64,000 nt of DNA from Cellvibrionaceae bacterium (GTDB lineage: Bacteria > Pseudomonadota > Gammaproteobacteria > Pseudomonadales > Cellvibrionaceae). Position 1 is the first letter of the stretch. Each line of letters starts with the position of its first letter. Below, piece after piece: positions 47,241 to 57,498 of this stretch. The DNA lies in assembly GCA_024707385.1 (NCBI GenBank), contig JANPZW010000009.1, forward strand, positions 558,001 to 622,000. Reading direction: 5' to 3'. The position numbers and the translations under genes were made by a program. The notes under the pieces were generated by a model, which was not told the DNA's origin, did no database searches, and saw only the letters and a list, made by a program, of their open reading frames with translations.

Positions 47241-48815
47241 TTTCCGAATCTGAATATTATCCACCTGCAATTTCAGTCCCGTCTGATTACCCCATGCCGT
47301 GGAAATTACAAAAGGCGTATTGACCGCTTTTAAATCCAGGCCGGCCGCCGCCAGGTCGCGCAGGGAAATTTGATAATGCGTCCAGGTATTCGACTGGGGA
47401 TAACCCAACTCCCAATCGCCCGAGGTGCAGGGGAAAATACAGTCGGCGCGGAAAATAAGCGGGGCTTTTACCGCACGCGGATCGTCGATCACGCGCAGAT
47501 CAAATTCGATGGTTTTAAATTTCGATAGATCGATGGTGGCATCGGCTTGATAAAAACCGATCGCCTGATTGGAGTGAAACGTGATTTCGCCCACGGAGCC
47601 ATAATCACCGCCCACCGGCACCGTCGCGTAGAGCACCTCGCCGGATTCGGCGTACACGCCCCAATTAAAAGGCGCCTGCGCAGCACCATCGAAAATTTTC
47701 ACCACCTCACCCGAGGTATCCACCGGCATCGGCGGTGCAATTCCCGGATTGAGGACAAAATCCCCATCCCGCGACGCACAGCCGCGGCCAGTCTGCGGGT
47801 CGCGCGTGCACTGATAAACCCGCACATAATCCACCAGCATCTGCTGCGGGAATACCGATTCGTCAATTCCCGTGGCGTTGACGTTGGCCGCCCAGTCGCC
47901 GCCGACGGCTAAATTCAAAATCATATGGAAACGCTGATTAAAAGGTGCAGAGCGATCCGCAAGATCCGCCATGGAATACCAGCCGGCCTGGGTCTGTGTA
48001 GCGAAATGATCGCCGTCGACATACCAGCGGATTTCGCCTTGCTCCCACTCCACCGCGTAGACGTGAAAGTCGTCCGCCGGATTGGCGCCGCTCGGCAGCA
48101 TATAGTCATTGCCGGCATAGACGTTGTTGGGCCAGTTGCCGCCGAAATGCAAAGTGCCGTGCACCCGCCGCTCGCCGCCCACCGTCAGGTTGACGGCTTC
48201 CATGATGTCGATCTCTCCCGAAGCGGCCCAGACGCCGTAGACGTTCTCCGTGGGCAACATCCAGATCGCCGGCCAGGTGCCCTGCCCGCGCGGCAGTTTG
48301 GCGCGAATCTCGAAGCGGCCGTAGCGCCAGTCACCTTTGCCTTTGCTGCGAACGCGCGCCGAGCTGAAAGTCCCGCTGCCGCTGGTGTCGCCGGGCGAAT
48401 AGGAGGGATCGTCATTCACCACGGCAGGGCCGCGCACGTCTTCGCGGATCGCCCGCAGGTGCAGCAGCCCCGCATCGACCCAGAGATTTTCCGCCCGGCT
48501 GAGATAACACTGCGCTTCATTATTCCCGCCGCCCCAGCAATTCACCTCCGGGCTCCAGCGGCTGGTATCCAGCGCGCCCCTATCAAACTCGTCCTGCCAC
48601 ACCAAACAATAACCCTGGGCATTCGCCGGGGCGAGGCAACCGGCCGTTGCGTCGCCGCTGGAGGATGAACTGCTGCTGGATGAGGAGCTGCTACTGGAGG
48701 TCGAACTGCTCGACGACGAGCTGCTGGCAGAATTCGCCTCTCCGCCACAACCGCTGATCAGGGCGGTTAGGCCGAGTGCCAGAAGAAAGGTAAAGCGTTT
48801 ATGGGTGCTGATCAC
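47238..48815 (-). CDS. Lipoprotein GH16 endo-beta-glucanase (laminarinase-type) with polyserine linker
   Basis: 525 residues from a GTG at 48815; AGGAG lies 8 bases upstream and the lipoprotein signal (LGLTALISGC) follows. Polyserine linker (about 31-54), GH16 jelly roll (about 60-340) with catalytic GEIDIMEAVN (E201, D203, E206), and GTWPAIWMLP. The C-terminal about 165 residues form an ExoP-like galactose-binding sandwich (FKTIEFDLRVIDD, LKLQVDNIQIRK). It should cleave internal beta-1,3(4)-glucan bonds at the cell surface. Next to a GH3 beta-glucosidase that can finish the products. Confidence 0.92.
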   Translation of the reverse strand: MISTHKRFTFLLALGLTALISGCGGEANSASSSSSSSSTSSSSSSSSSSSSSSGDATAGCLAPANAQGYCLVWQDEFDRGALDTSRWSPEVNCWGGGNNEAQCYLSRAENLWVDAGLLHLRAIREDVRGPAVVNDDPSYSPGDTSGSGTFSSARVRSKGKGDWRYGRFEIRAKLPRGQGTWPAIWMLPTENVYGVWAASGEIDIMEAVNLTVGGERRVHGTLHFGGNWPNNVYAGNDYMLPSGANPADDFHVYAVEWEQGEIRWYVDGDHFATQTQAGWYSMADLADRSAPFNQRFHMILNLAVGGDWAANVNATGIDESVFPQQMLVDYVRVYQCTRDPQTGRGCASRDGDFVLNPGIAPPMPVDTSGEVVKIFDGAAQAPFNWGVYAESGEVLYATVPVGGDYGSVGEITFHSNQAIGFYQADATIDLSKFKTIEFDLRVIDDPRAVKAPLIFRADCIFPCTSGDWELGYPQSNTWTHYQISLRDLAAAGLDLKAVNTPFVISTAWGNQTGLKLQVDNIQIRK

Positions 48816-48908
48816 CTGTGCGGCTCCTGAGTGTGTGTCGATCGCCGATTTCACCACAGTGGAGTGCCACTTTTTACAAACAGCTGCGCAAAAAGCCTAA
48901 CAGTGGGC

Positions 48909-48935
48909 AAAAAAAGGGCCGGAAATCCGGCCCCA
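48909..48935 (-). terminator. Terminator of the BglX-like GH3 gene
   Basis: On the minus strand GGGGCCGGATT-TCCGGCCC forms a G+C-rich stem followed by seven T, just past the stop codon. Confidence 0.85.
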
Positions 48936-48940
48936 AACTC

Positions 48941-51187
48941 TTAACGCACGATGAAATCTGCCCTCAGCCCCTCCTCGGCATTAGGTGCGATCCAAACGTG
49001 GAACTCACCCGGTTCCACCACGTATTCCACCTTCTGGTTGTAATACGCCAGATCCTCACCCCGGAGGGTAAATGTCACGCGCTTGCTCTCTCTGGGTTTA
49101 AGAGTCAGTCGCTGGTAGCTCTTCAACTCCCGCACCGGCCGCACGCTGGAAGCGACCAGATCGCGGATGTAGAGCTGCGCAGTCTCGGTAACGGGACGGC
49201 TGCCAGTGTTGGTGATTTTGGCGGACACTTTCAGCTCGCCATCCACACCTATAGCGGTTTTGCTCAGCTTGATATCGCTGTACTGCACGCTGGAATAGCT
49301 CAGGCCATAACCGAAGGGAAATTGCGGTTTGAAGCCGATATCGATGTAGTGATTTTTATGGCCGGTGGAGTGCTGGAAGGCCTCCAAAGGGAAGTCATCC
49401 ATCTGGGTAAAGTTGCCTTCAGACGCAGGGCGGCCGGAACTCGGATGGTTGTAGTAGATCGGCATCTGACCGGTGACTTTCGGCCAGGTGACGGGCAGAC
49501 GACCCACAGGCTCGGCATCCCCGCGCAGCAGACGGACGATCGCAGGCCCACCCATGGTGCCCGGATGCCACGCCATCACCAGCGCATCCATCTCGTCGAT
49601 CACATCGTTCAGCGCTAGAGGACGGCCCGCCATCACCACCACCACCAGCGGCTTGCCGGTTTTCTTCAGCTCGCGGATCAACTGCTCCTGGGCGCCGGGC
49701 AGGCGGGTGTCAGCGCGGCTGTGGGCTTCACCACTGAGCACCGCCTCTTCACCGCCGACAAATACGATCACGTCAGCTTTGTTCGCCTGCTCAAGAGCTT
49801 GGGCGAAGTCTTTGGTATCACGCGAGCGGCTGCTGTACAGCGCCTGGGAATAGAACAGCTTGTCCTCACCCACCGCTTGGCGGAAGGCGTCCAACACAGT
49901 GACGGAATCCTGCTTCTTCGCGTCCAACACCCAGGAGCCCAACTGGTCGTGGGCGGCGTGGGCCAGAGGACCTATCAACGCCACTTTGACGTTCTTAGCC
50001 AGCGGCAGAGTGCGCTTCTCATTCTTCAGCAATACCAAACTCTCCAGGGCGAGCTCTTCGCTCAACTTCTTGTGCTCAGGAGTGAGGATGGACTTGGCCG
50101 GGTCACCCTTGGTGTAGGGCTGCTCGAACAGGCCGAGTTGGTGTTTCAGATCAAGAATGCGCGCGACCTTGGCATTCAGTTCAGCTTCCGTCACCTGGCC
50201 GCCATCCAACAGCGCCGTCAGGTTTTCCTGCATGGTGGTGGAGACCATCTCGATATCCATCCCCGCTTTCAACGCCTGCAAGGCAGCCTGCTTCTTGTCT
50301 TCGGCATAGCCGTGATACACCAGCTCCAGCACCGAATCCCAGTCACTGACGATAACGCCCTTAAAGCCGAATTCTCCGCGCAGCACGGTATTGATGGCGT
50401 AGTCATGGGCGGAAGCCGGCACGCCATTGAGTTCGTTGAAAGCGGTCATGATGGTGGCCACGCCGGCATCCACCGCGGCCTTGAAGGGCGGTAGATAGAC
50501 GTTGTGCAGCAGCGGCTCGGGGATATAAGTGACGTTGTAATCGCGCCCGCCCTCGGCGGCGCCGTAACCGACAAAGTGCTTGGCGGTGGCGGCGATGCTG
50601 GTGGGATCTTTCAGAGAGTCGCCCTGATAACCGCGCACGGAGGCGACGGTCATTACGGAGGTGAGATAAGGATCTTCACCAAAGGATTCGGTAATACGAC
50701 CCCAGCGGGAGTCGCGGGAAATATCGATCATGGGAGCAAACGTCCAGCGAATACCCATGCTGGATGCCTCTACTGCAGCAACACGAGCGCCAGCCTGCAC
50801 CAGCTCCGCGTTCCAGGACGCAGCTTGGCCGAGGGGCGTCGGCATGATGGTGCGATAACCATGGATGACGTCACGGGCGAAGATCAGCGGGATCCGGGCC
50901 TCACTTTCGGTCATGGCGATACGCTGCAACTCGTTGGCCACTTCCGGGCTGCCGACATTCAGAATCGAACCGACCCTGGAGGCGCGAATCGCCGCTTTCA
51001 GGTCTTCTGGAATCTCCGCGAGGGTCTTGGCGTCGGTATTCGACTGCTGCAACTGGCCGATCTTGTGTTTAATGGTCAGATCGCCAACGGACATCGCAGG
51101 CGCCTGGGCAAAAGCCGCCCCGGCAATAGTGCCGAGGAACAGGGCGCTCAAAGTGCTTCTCAGAGGATGTGGACGGAATAACGACAT
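48941..51187 (-). CDS. GH3 beta-glucosidase, BglX-like, periplasmic
   Basis: 748 residues with a signal peptide (LFLGTIAGAAFAQ). GH3 barrel: FARDVIHGYRT, GRITESFGEDPYL, AKHFVGYGAAEGGRDYN and nucleophile D282 in VIVSDWDSV. The C-terminal domain shows FVGGEEAVLSGEAHSR and FGYGLSYSSVQY, ending in a fibronectin III-like domain. This is the BglX-type layout; it releases glucose from beta-linked oligosaccharides. It is divergent from an AraC-type regulator, with GH16 downstream on the same strand. Confidence 0.93.
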   Translation of the reverse strand: MSLFRPHPLRSTLSALFLGTIAGAAFAQAPAMSVGDLTIKHKIGQLQQSNTDAKTLAEIPEDLKAAIRASRVGSILNVGSPEVANELQRIAMTESEARIPLIFARDVIHGYRTIMPTPLGQAASWNAELVQAGARVAAVEASSMGIRWTFAPMIDISRDSRWGRITESFGEDPYLTSVMTVASVRGYQGDSLKDPTSIAATAKHFVGYGAAEGGRDYNVTYIPEPLLHNVYLPPFKAAVDAGVATIMTAFNELNGVPASAHDYAINTVLRGEFGFKGVIVSDWDSVLELVYHGYAEDKKQAALQALKAGMDIEMVSTTMQENLTALLDGGQVTEAELNAKVARILDLKHQLGLFEQPYTKGDPAKSILTPEHKKLSEELALESLVLLKNEKRTLPLAKNVKVALIGPLAHAAHDQLGSWVLDAKKQDSVTVLDAFRQAVGEDKLFYSQALYSSRSRDTKDFAQALEQANKADVIVFVGGEEAVLSGEAHSRADTRLPGAQEQLIRELKKTGKPLVVVVMAGRPLALNDVIDEMDALVMAWHPGTMGGPAIVRLLRGDAEPVGRLPVTWPKVTGQMPIYYNHPSSGRPASEGNFTQMDDFPLEAFQHSTGHKNHYIDIGFKPQFPFGYGLSYSSVQYSDIKLSKTAIGVDGELKVSAKITNTGSRPVTETAQLYIRDLVASSVRPVRELKSYQRLTLKPRESKRVTFTLRGEDLAYYNQKVEYVVEPGEFHVWIAPNAEEGLRADFIVR

Positions 51188-51454
51188 GAAAGGTTTCCCT
51201 TATTCTTATGGATTGCGGGGTGGATGGTGGCACAGCTGGATGGCGACGTCGCCCCAGTTTGTGCACTGGCAAAAAGTGAGTCCCGGCGCGGGTGCCAGAT
51301 CCGGTTTATGCTGATGGAACCGAAAGTGGCACCGCTTAGACTTATAACAGTACTGCTTTAACTTATCGTCGAGCCCCTTTTAGTTTGGCGGCTTTCAGAC
51401 AAGTATCCAGGCGCCGGACAAACAACGCCGCCAATAACAACAAAAAGGTCGTCC

Positions 51455-52642
51455 ATGTCCCTGCAGACCCCGATTTTCAATATTCATGACATAGCGCTGA
51501 TCCTGGTGGTGTTCCAGAGCCTGCTGCTGGCGGCACTGCTGCTGACCCTGCGCCAGGGCAAACGGCTGAGCAACCGCCTGCTAGCCCTGTTTATCGCCGC
51601 CACCGGCCTGGTAGCGCTGGACACTCTGCTCTACTGGTGCGCGCCGCTGAAGCAACTCTACCTGGGGGAATCGGCACAGACCTTCTTCCTCTTCAAATTC
51701 GCCCCCCTTGTCCAGGGGCCACTGCTGTATTTCTACGTGAAGTCGCTGATCTACACCGACTTCGAGACGCGCGGCCGCGACCTCATCCACTTCGCCCCAG
51801 CCATCGCCTGCCCCATTATCATCGCCATCATCTTTGTCAGCCTCGGGCCAGAGCAACTGCGCGCCGGCATCCACGACTACACCATCTACTGGGACAACCT
51901 GCTGTTCCGCTCCCTGATTCTGGGGCAGGCGGTACTGGTGCTGAGTTACACCCTGGCGGCGCTCAAGCTGATGCTCGACTACAACAAACGCCTGCGGGAA
52001 AACTATTCCAGCCTGGGTGGCATAGAACGGCGCTGGCTCAAGCTGTTGATCATTGGCTTTGCCCTGATCTGCCTGTGGAACCTCCTGATCCAATTGCTTG
52101 GCGCCCTAGCCTCACAGCAACTGGCCTCCCTGATGGGTCTGAGCGGCAACTACCTGAACTTCCTCTTTATCAACCTGCTGGTGTTCTACAACCTGTTGCA
52201 TTCCAACGTGGTACAAGGCATCCGTGACCCCGAAGGCGCGACACAGACACCGGAACATGTAGAAGCGACGGAAGCGGACCCCACGACGGAGGAACCCAAA
52301 GACACCTTCGCCCCAGCCCAAATCCGCTCTATCGAACGCGCCATGCTGGAAGACCGGGTCTACCTCACCCCCGACCTCACCCTGGAACAACTCGCCACCA
52401 GCGCCAACCTCCCCCCGCGCACCACCTCCACCATCATCAACCGCCACTTCAACATGAGCTTCTTCGACTTCGTAAACTACCACCGGGTGGAAGCGGCAAA
52501 GGCCCTGTTAATTGCAGAGCCGGATAAATCCGTATTGGAGATTTCGGAACTGGCGGGGTTTAACAGCAAATCGGCGTTTAATCGGTTTTTTAAGAAATTT
52601 GCGGGGGTTACGCCGACGGAGTTTAGGCGGGGGCGGGGTTGA
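51455..52642 (+). CDS. Membrane-bound AraC-family regulator
   Basis: 395 residues from ATG 51455 with AAAGG upstream. Seven hydrophobic segments fill the first about 250 residues (ALILVVFQSLLLAALLLTL, APAIACPIIIAIIFVSL, NYLNFLFINLLVFYNLL); the C-terminal about 100 residues hold two AraC helix-turn-helices (LTLEQLATSANLPPRTTSTIIN, SVLEISELAGFNSKSAFNRFFKKF). Such membrane AraC proteins sense envelope or sugar signals. Divergent from the GH3 gene across a 267-base gap, so it is the likely regulator of the beta-glucan locus. Confidence 0.88.
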   Translation: MSLQTPIFNIHDIALILVVFQSLLLAALLLTLRQGKRLSNRLLALFIAATGLVALDTLLYWCAPLKQLYLGESAQTFFLFKFAPLVQGPLLYFYVKSLIYTDFETRGRDLIHFAPAIACPIIIAIIFVSLGPEQLRAGIHDYTIYWDNLLFRSLILGQAVLVLSYTLAALKLMLDYNKRLRENYSSLGGIERRWLKLLIIGFALICLWNLLIQLLGALASQQLASLMGLSGNYLNFLFINLLVFYNLLHSNVVQGIRDPEGATQTPEHVEATEADPTTEEPKDTFAPAQIRSIERAMLEDRVYLTPDLTLEQLATSANLPPRTTSTIINRHFNMSFFDFVNYHRVEAAKALLIAEPDKSVLEISELAGFNSKSAFNRFFKKFAGVTPTEFRRGRG

Positions 52643-52804
52643 CGTAGATGACGGTGCACTTATGTTCGAACCTAATCTGTTTGAAGTCGAACCCGCGTGG
52701 GGTAGACTCGCCGCTTATTCGTATACAGGCATAATGCTGGAAGATATAACTTCCGGTTTTAAATCTTTTATAGCGCGCCTATCTTTTGATAAAGAGGTTA
52801 TTTT

Positions 52805-54529
52805 TTGCAAATAGCACAAATAGAGCTGGATTTGACCTGTCCAGACTATACATCTCCAAACGTGCAAGCTGCGATTGAGCAATTGGCGTCTAATGCTGAC
52901 ACTGTCGCTCGCGGTGCTGTGTTTACTCGTCGTGAAGTCGTTGATTTCATACTTGATTTGGCAGGTTATACAGCTGACCAAGCACTTCATGAGAAACGAT
53001 TATTGGAACCCTCGTTTGGTGCAGGCGATTTTTTACTTCCTAGCATCGAGCGTCTCTTGTGCGCTTGGCGGACAGCAAATCCGCGCGGCTCTCCAATCGA
53101 AGAACTTACCAATGCCATCCGGGCAGTAGAACTTCATCGCGACACTTTTCGTGAAACCTATTCCGCCACTGTAGGGTTACTCCAGCGCGAAGGCATTACA
53201 GAATGCTCCGCACGCGCTTTAGCAGACCAATGGCTTTCTCAAGGCGATTTCCTCCTAACTCCACTAGGAGAATTTGATTTTATAGTCGGAAATCCACCTT
53301 ATGTTCGTCAGGAACTAATACCAGCCCCTCTACTCGCCGAGTATCGCGTCCGCTTCGAGACGATATATGATCGAGCCGACATCTATATTCCGTTTATTGA
53401 ACGATCACTAAAGGTTTTATCGGACGGTGGTGTTGTAGCGTTCATTTGCGCAGATCGTTGGATGAAAAACCGTTACGGAGGTCCGCTACGCAGGCTCGTA
53501 TCCGAGCGGTTTCATCTGAAGGCATATGTAGATATGGTAAATACACCGGCTTTCCAGTCGGATGTAATTGCATACCCCGCAATTACTCTTATTAGCCGCG
53601 AAGAGCCGGGCCCAACACGGGTCGCTCACCGACCCACTATAGAGCGAGCCACATTATCCAATTTGGCAGGCTTACTGCGTTCATCTTCACTACCCAAAGA
53701 GTCTGGTCCGGTACGTGAAGTTGCACGCGTTACGAATGGCGCAGAGCCGTGGCTGCTAGAGTCCTACGAGCAAATGGCGCTTATCCGCCGCCTAGAGTTC
53801 AGCTACCCCGCACTAGAAGATGCTGGATGCAAAGTTGGAATCGGAGTCGCGACAGGTGCCGACAAGGAATTTATTGCTGAATTTGAAAAACTTGATGTAG
53901 AGACCGACCGTAAGCTGCCACTCGTAACAACTAAAGATATAGTGTCTGGTGAGGTGAAGTGGACTGGACAAGGCGTTATTAACCCTTTCGCAGAGTCGGG
54001 TGGATTGGTTGACCTTAACGACTACCCTCGCCTTCGACAATATTTAGAGTTGCGAAAAGAAGCGATTGAGCGGCGACACTGTGCAAAAAAAACTCCTGTT
54101 AATTGGTACCGAACGATTGATCGCATTACCCCCTCTTTGGCTTCTACACCAAAGCTCTTGATTCCAGACATAAAGGGTGAAGCACATATTGTTTTTGAAA
54201 ATGGCGAGCTCTATCCTCATCACAACCTCTACTACGTTACGTCTGATGATTGGGATTTGAGAGCCTTACAGGCTGTGTTGTTATCAGATGTCACGCGCCT
54301 ATTTGTAGCAACATATTCAACAAAAATGCGAGGAGGATTTCTACGCTTCCAAGCACAATATCTACGCCGCATCCGCCTTCCCTACTGGAAAAATGTATCT
54401 AAAGCATTGCGTGACACACTAATAGCTGCTGCGATTAACAGGGATGTGGACGCCTGCAACTGTGCCGTGTTCGAACTTTACGGTTTAACACAAAAAGAAC
54501 AATCTATTTTTGGAGGCAATGGAGAATAA
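52805..54529 (+). CDS. Type II adenine-specific DNA methyltransferase (PaeR7I/XhoI-type)
   Basis: 574 residues from a TTG at 52805 with AAGAGG upstream. SAM motif I is [14 protein letters not shown] and the catalytic motif IV is [12 protein letters not shown], giving N6-adenine methylation. The C-terminal half is a target-recognition region. Its stop is followed immediately by the endonuclease ATG. By pairing with an XhoI-like enzyme it should protect CTCGAG. The codon use and A+T content differ from neighbours, marking a transferred module. Confidence 0.85.
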   Translation: MQIAQIELDLTCPDYTSPNVQAAIEQLASNADTVARGAVFTRREVVDFILDLAGYTADQALHEKRLLEPSFGAGDFLLPSIERLLCAWRTANPRGSPIEELTNAIRAVELHRDTFRETYSATVGLLQREGITECSARALADQWLSQGDFLLTPLGEFDFIVGNPPYVRQELIPAPLLAEYRVRFETIYDRADIYIPFIERSLKVLSDGGVVAFICADRWMKNRYGGPLRRLVSERFHLKAYVDMVNTPAFQSDVIAYPAITLISREEPGPTRVAHRPTIERATLSNLAGLLRSSSLPKESGPVREVARVTNGAEPWLLESYEQMALIRRLEFSYPALEDAGCKVGIGVATGADKEFIAEFEKLDVETDRKLPLVTTKDIVSGEVKWTGQGVINPFAESGGLVDLNDYPRLRQYLELRKEAIERRHCAKKTPVNWYRTIDRITPSLASTPKLLIPDIKGEAHIVFENGELYPHHNLYYVTSDDWDLRALQAVLLSDVTRLFVATYSTKMRGGFLRFQAQYLRRIRLPYWKNVSKALRDTLIAAAINRDVDACNCAVFELYGLTQKEQSIFGGNGE

Positions 54530-55270
54530 ATGTCACTCGATCTCGTCAATTACGAACAAAAAGCTCGTGAGGCTGTAAAAGCGTTTTGGGGCAATCGCGA
54601 AGCGGCCAAACAAAAACAAATTGAATCTGGAAAGGGCGACCAGGGAGAGCGCGCCGGCGTTACAGCCGGCAAAAACATGGATGGCTTCTTGTCCTTAGTA
54701 CTTGATCTCATCAGAGCAAACGGTTTAGCTAACGCTGAGGTACATCAAAACCGGACCATGTTGACCCTACCCGGATATTTTCGTCCCACGAAACTATGGG
54801 ATCTGTTAGTGATTTACAAAGGAGAGTTGATCGCTGCAATTGAACTAAAAAGCCAGGTTGGCCCCTCATTTGGAAACAACTTCAACAATCGAACAGAGGA
54901 AGCGATAGGAACGGCTCAAGATTTGTGGGTAGCTTATCGAGAAGGAGCTTTCGGGAAGCAACCGCGTCCGTTTATTGGCTGGTTAATGATGGTCGAAGAT
55001 GCACCAAAATCCCGAAAACCAGTAAGAGACTCGTCACCACACTTTCCAGTTTTTAAGGAATTCTCTGGCGCTTCTTATATCGAAAGATATGACTTACTCT
55101 GCCAGCGGCTGGTGCAAGAAAATCTATACACAACCGCCACAGTTATCGCGGCGGAACGCGCAGCCGTTAGCTCGGGGAATTTTTCCGAACCTTCAACCAT
55201 GACCGACCTCAAATCCTTTGTAACCGCATTTGCGGGCCACGTGGCGGCAACATCGGCACGACTTGGATAA
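54530..55270 (+). CDS. Type II restriction endonuclease, XhoI/PaeR7I family
   Basis: 246 residues, the same length I recall for XhoI and PaeR7I. Conserved blocks are [54 protein letters not shown] (a PD-(D/E)xK-like core, with the ELK triad residues) and [15 protein letters not shown]. Family members cut CTCGAG. The ATG follows the methylase TAA directly, so both are made from one transcript. At least one CTCGAG site exists in the window (32785). Confidence 0.88.
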   Translation: MSLDLVNYEQKAREAVKAFWGNREAAKQKQIESGKGDQGERAGVTAGKNMDGFLSLVLDLIRANGLANAEVHQNRTMLTLPGYFRPTKLWDLLVIYKGELIAAIELKSQVGPSFGNNFNNRTEEAIGTAQDLWVAYREGAFGKQPRPFIGWLMMVEDAPKSRKPVRDSSPHFPVFKEFSGASYIERYDLLCQRLVQENLYTTATVIAAERAAVSSGNFSEPSTMTDLKSFVTAFAGHVAATSARLG

Positions 55271-55308
55271 ATAAGGAAAACTGTAAGATTTCTGTCAAAC
55301 ACTATTTA

Positions 55309-55749
55309 CTACTCCACAAAAGTAAGGATCACCTCGGGAAACAGCTCTTTATTCCGCACCGCATCCGCCAAGGTATAGCGATTTAGCGAATTGATAAACG
55401 CGTCGTTGGCCTCTGTCAGAAAATGCTTCAACTGACAGCCACTAGTAATGCGGCAGGTATTGGTGTCTTTATCAAAACACTCCACCAGCTGCATATGCGG
55501 CTCCAGTTCGCGCACTAGATCGCCAATCCGTAAAAGCGCCGCCGGTTTTGCCAGGCGTATTCCGCCGCCCTTGCCTTTGCTGCTGTCGATATAGCCGAGT
55601 TGGGACAGGAAATGCACCACTTTGACGAGGTGGTTGCGGGAGATACCGTAGTGTTCGGACACCTCCCGGACGCTGCATTGGCGCTCGGGGTAGGCCGCGA
55701 GGTACATCAAGGTGCGCAGGCCGTAGTCGGTAAAAATCGTTAACTGCAT
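55309..55749 (-). CDS. nsrR: Nitric-oxide-sensing Rrf2 repressor NsrR
   Basis: 146 residues from the ATG at 55749; in-frame upstream codons are less likely. Rrf2 winged helix (MQLTIFTDYGLRTLMYLA, SVREVSEHYGISRNHLVKVVHFL) and three iron-sulfur cysteines C91, C99 and C105 in the spacing used by NsrR. Divergent from hmp, with an NsrR operator between them; NO destroys the cluster and releases repression. Confidence 0.93.
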   Translation of the reverse strand: MQLTIFTDYGLRTLMYLAAYPERQCSVREVSEHYGISRNHLVKVVHFLSQLGYIDSSKGKGGGIRLAKPAALLRIGDLVRELEPHMQLVECFDKDTNTCRITSGCQLKHFLTEANDAFINSLNRYTLADAVRNKELFPEVILTFVE

Positions 55750-55795
55750 GAAAATCTCTAACGCCAAATGTTGACGCCTATCTTACACAGCTCTT

Positions 55796-55818
55796 AATAT
55801 GTATTAACAATACATATT
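55796..55818. promoter_or_regulatory. NsrR operator in the nsrR-hmp gap
   Basis: A perfect dyad with arms AATATGTATT and AATACATATT around AAC. It matches the general 11-1-11 A+T-rich form of NsrR sites (AAnATGCATTT half-sites). It lies 14 bases before the hmp start and can control both genes. Confidence 0.8.
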
Positions 55819-55831
55819 TAAGGGCAGAGCC

Positions 55832-57055
55832 ATGCTGAGTGAACACACCATCCAGATCGTCAAATCAACTGCGCCAATCCTGCAAGAACACGGCGAGACT
55901 CTGACCCGCCACTTCTACCAGCGCATGTTCAAGCACAACCCGGAGGTGGCGCCGTTTTTTAATCCGGCACACCAGCAGGCGGGCAAGCAGCAACGTGCAT
56001 TGGCGGGAGCCATTGCAGCCTATGCAGCCAATATCGATAACCTGGAAGTGCTGGGCGGTGCGGTGGAGTTGATTGCGCAGAAACACGCCTCTCTGATGAT
56101 CAAGCCCGAGCACTATCCCATCGTCGGCGCCAATCTGCTGGCTTCCATTCGTGAAGTTCTGGGCGAAGGTGCGACCGATGACATCATCAACGCCTGGGCG
56201 GAAGCCTATGGCTTTCTCGCCGATATTCTGATCGGCCGTGAGAAGCAGATTTACCAGGAAAACGCGAAAAAAACCGGCGGATGGGAGGGGTTCAAACCCT
56301 TTCGTGTCATCCGCAAGGAACAAGAGAGCCGCAATATCACATCGTTTTACTTGGCGCCCGCCGATGGCGCGCCCGTGCCGACGTTCAAACCCGGCCAGTA
56401 CATCACCGTGCGCGCGGCGACACCCAACGGCTCCACCACCATGCGCAATTACAGCCTGTCGGACAAACCTGGGCAGGAGTGGCTGCGCATCAGCGTAAAA
56501 CGTGAATTGCCGCCGGAAGCCAACACGCCCGCCGGCTATGTGTCCAACCATCTGCACGACACAGTGGAAGTGGGCGATCTCGTCGACCTGGCGCCGCCGT
56601 GTGGTGAATTTTTTCTCGATGTCAGCGAGCGACATACGCGCCCGCTGGTATTCGTGGCGGCGGGCGTTGGCGTCACACCGATCCACAGCATGTTATCCGC
56701 AGCAGTGGAGGAGTTTGCCGAGCGCGATATTATTTTGATCCACGCCGCGCTCAATGAAGAGGTGCAGGCATTTCGCACAACCTTTGGCGCACTCGCACAA
56801 CGGCATCGCAATCTCAAGGTTTATTACCGCTACAGCGATGCCCCGGCGAACAATACGCGCACCGGCAACGCCAGCACTGGCTTGGTAACGGCGGAATATA
56901 TCGAGTCGCTCCTGCCCGGTCGCGATGCCGATTATTACTTCTGCGGCCCGCAACCTTTTATGGTGTCTCTCTACCACGGTTTGATGCAGTGGGGCATTCC
57001 CGCCTCGCAAGTGCATTTTGAATTTTTCGGTCCGCGACAGGCTTTGGAAGGTTAA
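55832..57055 (+). CDS. hmp: Flavohaemoprotein, nitric oxide dioxygenase
   Basis: 407 residues, near the usual about 395-400. N-terminal globin (about 1-135) with QKHASLMIKPEHYPIVG containing the proximal His, then the FAD domain (RNYSLSD) and the NAD domain (VFVAAGVGVTPIHSML, DYYFCGPQPFM). It oxidises NO to nitrate using NAD(P)H and O2, in the cytoplasm. Paired with nsrR. Confidence 0.95.
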   Translation: MLSEHTIQIVKSTAPILQEHGETLTRHFYQRMFKHNPEVAPFFNPAHQQAGKQQRALAGAIAAYAANIDNLEVLGGAVELIAQKHASLMIKPEHYPIVGANLLASIREVLGEGATDDIINAWAEAYGFLADILIGREKQIYQENAKKTGGWEGFKPFRVIRKEQESRNITSFYLAPADGAPVPTFKPGQYITVRAATPNGSTTMRNYSLSDKPGQEWLRISVKRELPPEANTPAGYVSNHLHDTVEVGDLVDLAPPCGEFFLDVSERHTRPLVFVAAGVGVTPIHSMLSAAVEEFAERDIILIHAALNEEVQAFRTTFGALAQRHRNLKVYYRYSDAPANNTRTGNASTGLVTAEYIESLLPGRDADYYFCGPQPFMVSLYHGLMQWGIPASQVHFEFFGPRQALEG

Positions 57056-57097
57056 TCCCAGCCGCAATCAAGTCACCACGAGAATCCTCAAGGACAG

Positions 57098-57143
57098 TGA
57101 TGGCTGGCGCAAGTAATGTGTCAGCCATCACATCACTTGCGCC
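57098..57143. repeat. Two interleaved inverted repeats (pseudoknot-like)
   Basis: TGATGGCTG (57098-57106) pairs with CAGCCATCA (57122-57130), and GGCGCAAGT (57106-57114) pairs with ACTTGCGCC (57135-57143). The stems alternate rather than nest. No T run follows. The remaining roughly 350 bases up to 57498 show no gene; an A+T-rich stretch likely includes the promoter of the next gene. Confidence 0.65.
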
Positions 57144-57498
57144 AAGTCCTTTAATACCGCTACAACTCCCCTTTTATCCCGTAATTTTTTATTCAACTTT
57201 TCGATAATTTTACTAACACTTTTTGCCGGGTGAGTGCGCCTACGGCTAGTTGAACAATCAGTTCAATTCTACTTTTCGGCATTTCTTTTTACCTTTCCGA
57301 TAACTTTGATTCCGCTCACATATTGCGCAAACACTCCTTCCTAGAATGAATTGCAGCTTACAGGCACTTAAAAAAAGAATAACGGGTAATAACTCCCACT
57401 GCGTTCAGTCGTGATTCCTTCATCGGCTTGTTTATTGGCAATCGCCAAATTCACCTGAGATTGGCAAACCATTTCGCGATAATAAAAGGTGTTCAAAC

